Shown in pieces: positions 59,258-64,000 of a stretch of 64,000 nt of DNA (position 1 is the first letter of the stretch; the number at the start of each line of letters is the position of its first letter). This DNA comes from Plantago major (lineage: Eukaryota; Streptophyta; Magnoliopsida; Lamiales; Plantaginaceae), in the NCBI GenBank assembly GCA_026545765.1, contig CM048841.1, positions 102,911,542 through 102,975,541 of the forward strand. Direction: 5' to 3'. The notes under the pieces are model-generated. The model saw nothing but the letters and a program-made list of their open reading frames with translations. It was not told the DNA's origin and did not search any database. The translations under genes and the position numbers were made by a program.

Positions 59258-60156
59258 GTTTTCTTATGCAAGAAGATTACCTAAAGGAGTTTACTTGTTC
59301 TGGTTGGATTTGGTAGTTGAGTTCTCTATATATAGTCAGGAGAGCTTGTTTGTTACATAGATCAGATCATACTAGAATATCAACAGTAGAAGATTGATAG
59401 GAAGTTATGGATCATACTTCGAAGAATAGCATATTAGGTTGGTCTTATCTTTTATGTGGGATTGTTCTTGTTACGTTGTGTGGTTGTAACTTAACTACTT
59501 AAGTATCAATAAGATTGTTGGTTGATCTCCGTGGACGTAGGCATTGCCGAATCACGTTAAATCTTGTGTCTCTGACTTTCTGGTATTGGTTCATTGTTTG
59601 TTTAATTATTGTTTTCCGTCATTATTCCATATTTCTTATCGTTTAAACTTAACAAATGAATGTGATATCATTTAAATATCAAGTTGCATTATCATCATTA
59701 ATTCATTATCACATAAGGGGTGTTAAAATGGTTGACTATAAGTATGTAAAATAAAACACGAATTAATTACTTCACATTTTCACTACATATTGATAAGATT
59801 AATTTCTTCCCTTGGTTTGATTGAAAATAGTCAAACATTTTAATTTCCATCATTATCTCCATTATATGCAGAAGTAGGAAATGTATATAATGAACCTACG
59901 ATTTACTTTTACATAAGCAGATGACCTAATTTATTAAAAATTCCTAAAGATTCACCTAAAATTAAACAACAATACATTGACATAATATTCACTGGATCGC
60001 TAAATAGTTTTATAAGCTTTTCTTAATTATTTAATATATCTATGAAATAAATCTGTTGACTCTCACACAATTATATATACACTGGTTGCTAGTACCAGTT
60101 TCTTAAGCATTAAAACCTGAAAGTAATCAAAGATAAAAGAGTGTTTAGAATCATCA
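59258..60156. promoter_or_regulatory. X8 gene 2 upstream region
   Basis: From about 59800 this is the first copy of a duplicated segment repeated at 61170-61790. TATATATAC at about 60073 could be the TATA box. No coding sequence. Confidence 0.45.
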
Positions 60157-60634
60157 ATGGCAAAGCTAGCTGCATTATCCTGCATCCTTTTCTTCCTTAC
60201 ATATGCTGGTCTCTGCAAGGTGATTATAACTTACATTACATGTTTTTATTTATTTTGCATATGTTATGAATCTTATGATTATTTCGTTTTATGTAGGGCG
60301 ATTGGTGCATCGCGAGTAGTTCAGCCCCCTCAGAAAAAATGCAAGGTTTTCTCAATGCCGTATGTGGAGGGATGGACTGCAGTCCGATAAATCCAGGTGG
60401 TTCTTGTTATGAGCCTAACATCCTGGCAAGTCACTGTTCTTTCGCACTGAACCAAAATTTCAGGCGAACCGGTGTATGTGCACCAGATATTGGCATCACG
60501 ACCCCCATTGATCCATGTAAGCAAGTTATCAATGCGTATAATTTTCGCAAGCAAAAGAAGAAGGGGGATTAAAGATTCTCTATTAACTAATCTGGTTTGC
60601 TTTTGCAGCTCATGGTACTTGCCATTACTCTTGA
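60157..60634 (+). CDS. small secreted X8-domain (CBM43-like) protein 2
   Basis: Three exons, 60157-60219, 60297-60516 and 60609-60634, give 102 aa with exon lengths identical to X8 gene 1 (63, 220 and 26 nt), so the two are tandem paralogues. Exon 1 is the signal peptide (MAKLAALSCILFFLTYAGLC). The X8 core reads GDWCIASSSAPSEKM, NAVCGGMDCSPINPGGSCYE, PNILASHCSFALNQNF and RRTGVCAPDIG. Exon 3 gives SHGTCHYS and stop. All expected Cys are present and there is no GPI signal. Confidence 0.88.
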
Positions 60635-61310
60635 ATTTGGATGGTTCCTGCACAACATACAGCCATGTTTTCAGATTAAGACAGACAAGCATTTTTTGTA
60701 GAATTAATGCCTTGTATTGTTAGAGCAAATGTTGTCCTTGATGCATCGAATTATAAGTTAATTTTACGCCCGTTAAACATGTACTCCATATTTACATAAA
60801 TATATATATTTCCTGTTATGATGGAAGTCTAACACAACATACACAACCAGAAACTATGCAACATACTGGTAGTTTTTGGGCTTCAATAAGAATCGAATAC
60901 CTAAACGTGTAACTGCATATGTCGGGAATTTAAGGACGGATATGCTCAGGCTACCCCGTTGAACATCGATTTTTCATTTAACAAAAGCCACCATGCGTTT
61001 AGCTCGGGCTACCCTCGCTCAACATCGTAACGCATCCGACTACTCACTTCATCCCGTTCTTTCTCACTATTATCCTTCATTTTCTATTATTATTTTTTGG
61101 ATATTTTCTTGTATATTAATACGAGTAACATCACTCAAATATACTCCATGTGTCCTGCAGAATTTCAAATATACTTCCTTGGTTTGATTGAAAATAGTGA
61201 AACATTTGAATTTCCATCATTATCTCCATTACAGATGCAGAAGTAGGAAATATATATAATGAACCTACGATTTACTTTTACATAACCAGATGACAAATTT
61301 ATTATAATTA
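60635..61310. other. spacer between X8 gene 2 and the X8 relic
   Basis: Contains the X8 gene 2 3' UTR. From about 61170 it carries the second copy of the upstream segment also seen from 59800 (TTCCTTGGTTTGATTGAAAA is shared). The duplicated 3' flank (AACGTGTAACTGCATATGTC) occurs at about 60903 and 62717. Confidence 0.6.
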
Positions 61311-61571
61311 CTCCGTTGACCATTACAAAAAAAACTTTCCATTTTACTATTTTGTGGTCAACTGTCTTTGACTTTGACCACAAATTACTCTTAAACTATA
61401 TTAGTAAATAATTCAATAAAATCATATAATGAAAATTTAATTATTAAATTTTCATTATATGATTTTATTAAAATTATTTATTATTATATTTTAAGAGTAA
61501 TTTGTGATTAAAGTTGAAGACAGTTGACCGTTTAAAGTCAAAATGGAAAGTTTTCTTTGGAACGGAGGGAG
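61311..61571. mobile_element. Stowaway-like MITE (GGTCAACTGTC family) in duplicated X8 promoter
   Basis: 261 bp with TA on both sides, ends CTCCGTTGACC and AACGGAGGGAG. The inner GTGGTCAACTGTC and GACAGTTGACCG blocks match the copies at 190 and 44209. The matching point in the first duplicate (about 59935-59945) lacks the element. Confidence 0.85.
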
Positions 61572-61791
61572 TACTAAATAATCACCTAAATTAAACACAA
61601 AATTAAATAGCAGTACATTGACATAATATTCACTGGATCGCTGAATAGTTTTATAAGCTTTTTTAATCATTTAATATAGTTATGAAATAAAGCTGTTAAA
61701 TCTCAAACAGCTATATACATTAGTAGCTGGAGTACCAGTTTTTCCAGCAATAAAGCCTGAAAGTAATCATAAAGAGTATTTAGAATCATCA

Positions 61792-62456
61792 ATGGCAAAG
61801 CTAGCTGCATTACCCTGCATCTTTTTTCTTGCTTACATTTGTTGGTCTCTGCAAGGTGATTACTGTAACTTACATGTTTTTATTTATTTTGCATATGTTA
61901 TGAATCTTATGATTAAACTCCATTATTCTTGAGCAGTTACAAAATTCAACAGTCATTTTCTCACTTATAAATTGGTCTCAGAATCAGTAAGGAGTAGTAC
62001 ACTGAAATAGCCTTTCTCTTCTTCTTCTTATTGTTCTTCCTCCTTCCCTTCCCTGTATTCGCATAAACCGAGCATCTGTTTCAGTTCGCCGGAAATTGCT
62101 AGCTTGTGCGGCTCGTAATTTTAGTCAATCGTTGTATCTTGGGAGGCAAACGCTCAACGTCTCAAGCATCATAGGTGAGAGGGCGTATTTGCTTTAAGGA
62201 ATCTGTGCACGCACAGGCCTCGATTCCAATTACGAAAGGCGGTTTGATTAATTCTGTCTACTTTATTTTTGAATTCATATTATTCTGGCTAACGGTATGT
62301 GCACCAGATATTGGCATCACGGTCCCCATTGATCCATGTAAGCAAGTTATCAATGCGTATAATTTTCGCAAGCAAAAGAAAAGGGGGGATTAAAGATTTC
62401 TCTATTAACTAATCTGGTTTGCTTTTGCAGCTCATGGTGCTTGCCAATATTCTTGA
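61792..62456 (+). pseudogene. X8-domain gene relic (third copy)
   Basis: Exon 1 (61792-61855) matches X8 gene 2 but has a one-base insertion in the T-run, so the signal peptide goes out of frame. Intron 1 matches until about 61914. From there to about 62290 the sequence is unrelated and replaces the first three-quarters of exon 2. The last part of exon 2 (GTGCACCAGATATTGGCATC at 62299), intron 2 and exon 3 (62431-62456) return. Exon 3 is also damaged by an indel near the stop. Confidence 0.88.
61915..62290. other. foreign insert in X8 relic
   Basis: About 375 bp without match to the other X8 copies. It contains a TTCTTCTTCTT tract, then GCATAAACCGAGCATCTGTT and GGGAGGCAAACGCTCAACGT. It could be a fragment of a retroelement leader or of another gene; no terminal repeats or target duplication are visible because the matching host sequence is also lost. 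Confidence 0.5.
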
Positions 62457-62758
62457 ATTTGGATGGTTCCTGCACAAACATACAGCCATGTTTTCGGAAT
62501 AAGACATGCAAGCATTTTTTGTAGAATGCATTGTATTGTTAGAGCAAATGTTGGTCCTTGATGCAACGAATAAGTTATTCGTTAATTTTACACCTGTTAA
62601 ACATGTACTCTGTATTTACATAAATATATATTTCCAGTTATGATGGAAGTCTTACACAACCGGAAAACAATGCAAAATACTGGTGGATATGGGATTCAAT
62701 CAGAATCGAATACCTAAACGTGTAACTGCATATGTCGGAAATTTAAAGATGGATCTGC

Positions 62759-62968
62759 TCAAGTACCATGTGTTGTCTCTTTGTTAAAAATAGCACCAGC
62801 AACCAAGGTCAAGAAGAAAAATACAATACTGAATATGACGAGAAAGAAACAGATCATCATGCACCTTCCACAGCACCTAGAACCGGGGGTGCAGGGGCAA
62901 TAATGGGAATGCACCTGCTTTCCGCACCTGTAGCAGAAACTGATGCTGCATCTGCACTCAACACAAAG
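62759..62968 (-). CDS. possible C-terminal exon of an RBR-type zinc-finger protein
   Basis: Read on the minus strand after a candidate AG acceptor (CAAG/CTTTG at 62968), 69 codons are open: CVECRCSISFCYRCG, then KQVHSHYCPC, GSRCCGRC, a hydrophobic segment (FFLVIFSIVFFLLTLVAGAI) and stop. The C-x-C-x4-FCYxCG spacing resembles the second RING (Rcat) of plant RBR E3 ubiquitin ligases, and a C-terminal membrane anchor would suit that class. Upstream exons would lie to the right, beyond about 63.0 kb or outside the window; I found none before 64000. It may be a fragment rather than a live gene. Confidence 0.4.
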   Translation of the reverse strand, partial: LCVECRCSISFCYRCGKQVHSHYCPCTPGSRCCGRCMMICFFLVIFSIVFFFLTLVAGAIFNKETTHGT

Positions 62969-64000
62969 CTTGAAATTAGAACCAATTCATCAAAATGATA
63001 TCGTAAAGTAAATAGTTTCCAGTATGACGGTAGAGCAAGTAACCAGAGTACAAATGAACGTGTTTTAGTTGTAATTATTTAGTATGGAGTAAGAGAGAGC
63101 AATTAGTAGTCACAGTTTCACGAGTGCATCTCCGATCAGTGAATGCATGCCTTACAAGCTCCAAGTTTCCAGTGTAACAGAGCAAGCCACCCAGTTCATC
63201 AGCAAACTCAGAAAATGCTTTTTAGTAACCATATGTGTCTTTACAACTTTTCCTCATTCATACAGTAATTTACTCGCACTGAAATAGAATTCATAATTCA
63301 AGGCTACCAAAGGTGATAGATATCAATGTTAAATCAAGAAACACTCAAAATTCAGATTACCCTGTGCACATCTACTTGACACAAAATACATGTGCAACTC
63401 TATATAATGCTCAATTTGCAGCTTTGGTAGAATAAAGATCGTGGAAATTCTTCCTCTTTCCTCGCTAAATACGCTTTTATAATTGGAAACAGCACCATAG
63501 ATTTCTCACAGGAGTACCACTTTATCCAAATAAAACACTTTAGTTAAAAAATTAAAGAGTTATACTACTTTTACTTATCAACGACTACTCCTGATTTATT
63601 CTAAAAAAACTTGATACGCAAAGCAAATATTAGACAAAAGTAACTAGAAACCTCGAGATCACACATCGTTAATATCTAGTTCATGAAAATGATATCAGCT
63701 CCCAAATTGCAACTAGTTGACAGTGAGCCAATTCGGCAAGTTCATTAAGAGAGTTTAATGTATATAACATCGACGTTGCACTCAAAACAATCAAGAATTA
63801 AGAAAAATAAGGCCACATAACTTCTTACACTGGCGTTTATTCTATGACAATTCCATATCAAAACCAAACACAACCTCTCATAAGCCCTTGTACAAAACAC
63901 AATCAAAATGCCAAAACCAATCAGCCTGCCACTTGACAATATTCTTACACCACCTACCAATACCATATAAACTAATTGTGCAGAGCTCAAGATAAATGCA
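62969..64000. other. right-edge region, no gene recognised
   Basis: If the Cys-rich exon at 62759-62968 belongs to a gene, this is its intron. The 81-codon minus frame at 63745-63990 shows no domain. Confidence 0.4.

Overview
The window is nuclear DNA from a flowering plant, almost certainly a eudicot. Genes carry many GT-AG introns, intergenic DNA is AT-rich, and there are plant-only families: Casparian strip proteins, NAC, class III peroxidases, germin-like proteins, X8 proteins and a plastid lycopene cyclase. Many small transposable elements lie between the genes. I suspect an asterid, because the cyclase resembles the pepper/tomato chromoplast type, but I cannot prove the species.

Left part (1-23 kb) is gene-rich and mostly on the minus strand. 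It holds the decapping activator DCP1 (8 exons, 366 aa), a CASP-type Casparian strip membrane protein (3 exons, 207 aa), the mitochondrial fission factor ELM1 (10 exons, 424 aa), a proline-rich secreted cell-wall protein (plus strand, one exon), an intronless chromoplast-type lycopene beta-cyclase, and the R-SNARE VAMP714 (4 exons, 223 aa, with one GC-AG intron). Exons were joined by reading splice sites and checking phase; every join keeps frame.

Middle part (23-43 kb) is gene-poor and TE-rich. The only intact genes are a NAC090-like transcription factor (28.7-30.1 kb) and, at its right edge, an S40/DUF584 senescence-regulator-like gene (43.1-43.8 kb). It contains hAT-like, PIF/Harbinger-like, Stowaway-like and long-TIR elements, a CACTA element nested inside a long-TIR element, a complete Cassandra-type TRIM whose LTRs carry 5S-rRNA-like sequence, a 1-kb foldback, and a 79-bp near-perfect palindrome inside a degenerate repeat field.

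Right part (44.6-56 kb) is a tandem array in which germin-like protein (GLP) genes alternate with class III peroxidase (POD) genes, all on the minus strand: GLP relic, POD relic, GLP, POD A, GLP, POD B, POD C. Two of the three full PODs (A and C) have a one-base frameshift in exon 1; POD B is intact. POD A and POD B carry an unusual Gly/His/Asn-rich extension between signal peptide and peroxidase domain. GLPs and PODs are both secreted cell-wall proteins of hydrogen-peroxide metabolism, so a joint role is plausible but inferred.

From 57 kb on there are three copies of a small X8 (CBM43-like) gene on the plus strand. Two are intact; the third is broken by replacement of most of exon 2. A Stowaway-like element sits in the third copy's upstream region and is absent from the matching place in the second. 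A Cys-rich exon on the minus strand (62.8-63.0 kb) looks like the C-terminal end of an RBR-type zinc-finger protein continuing outside the window.
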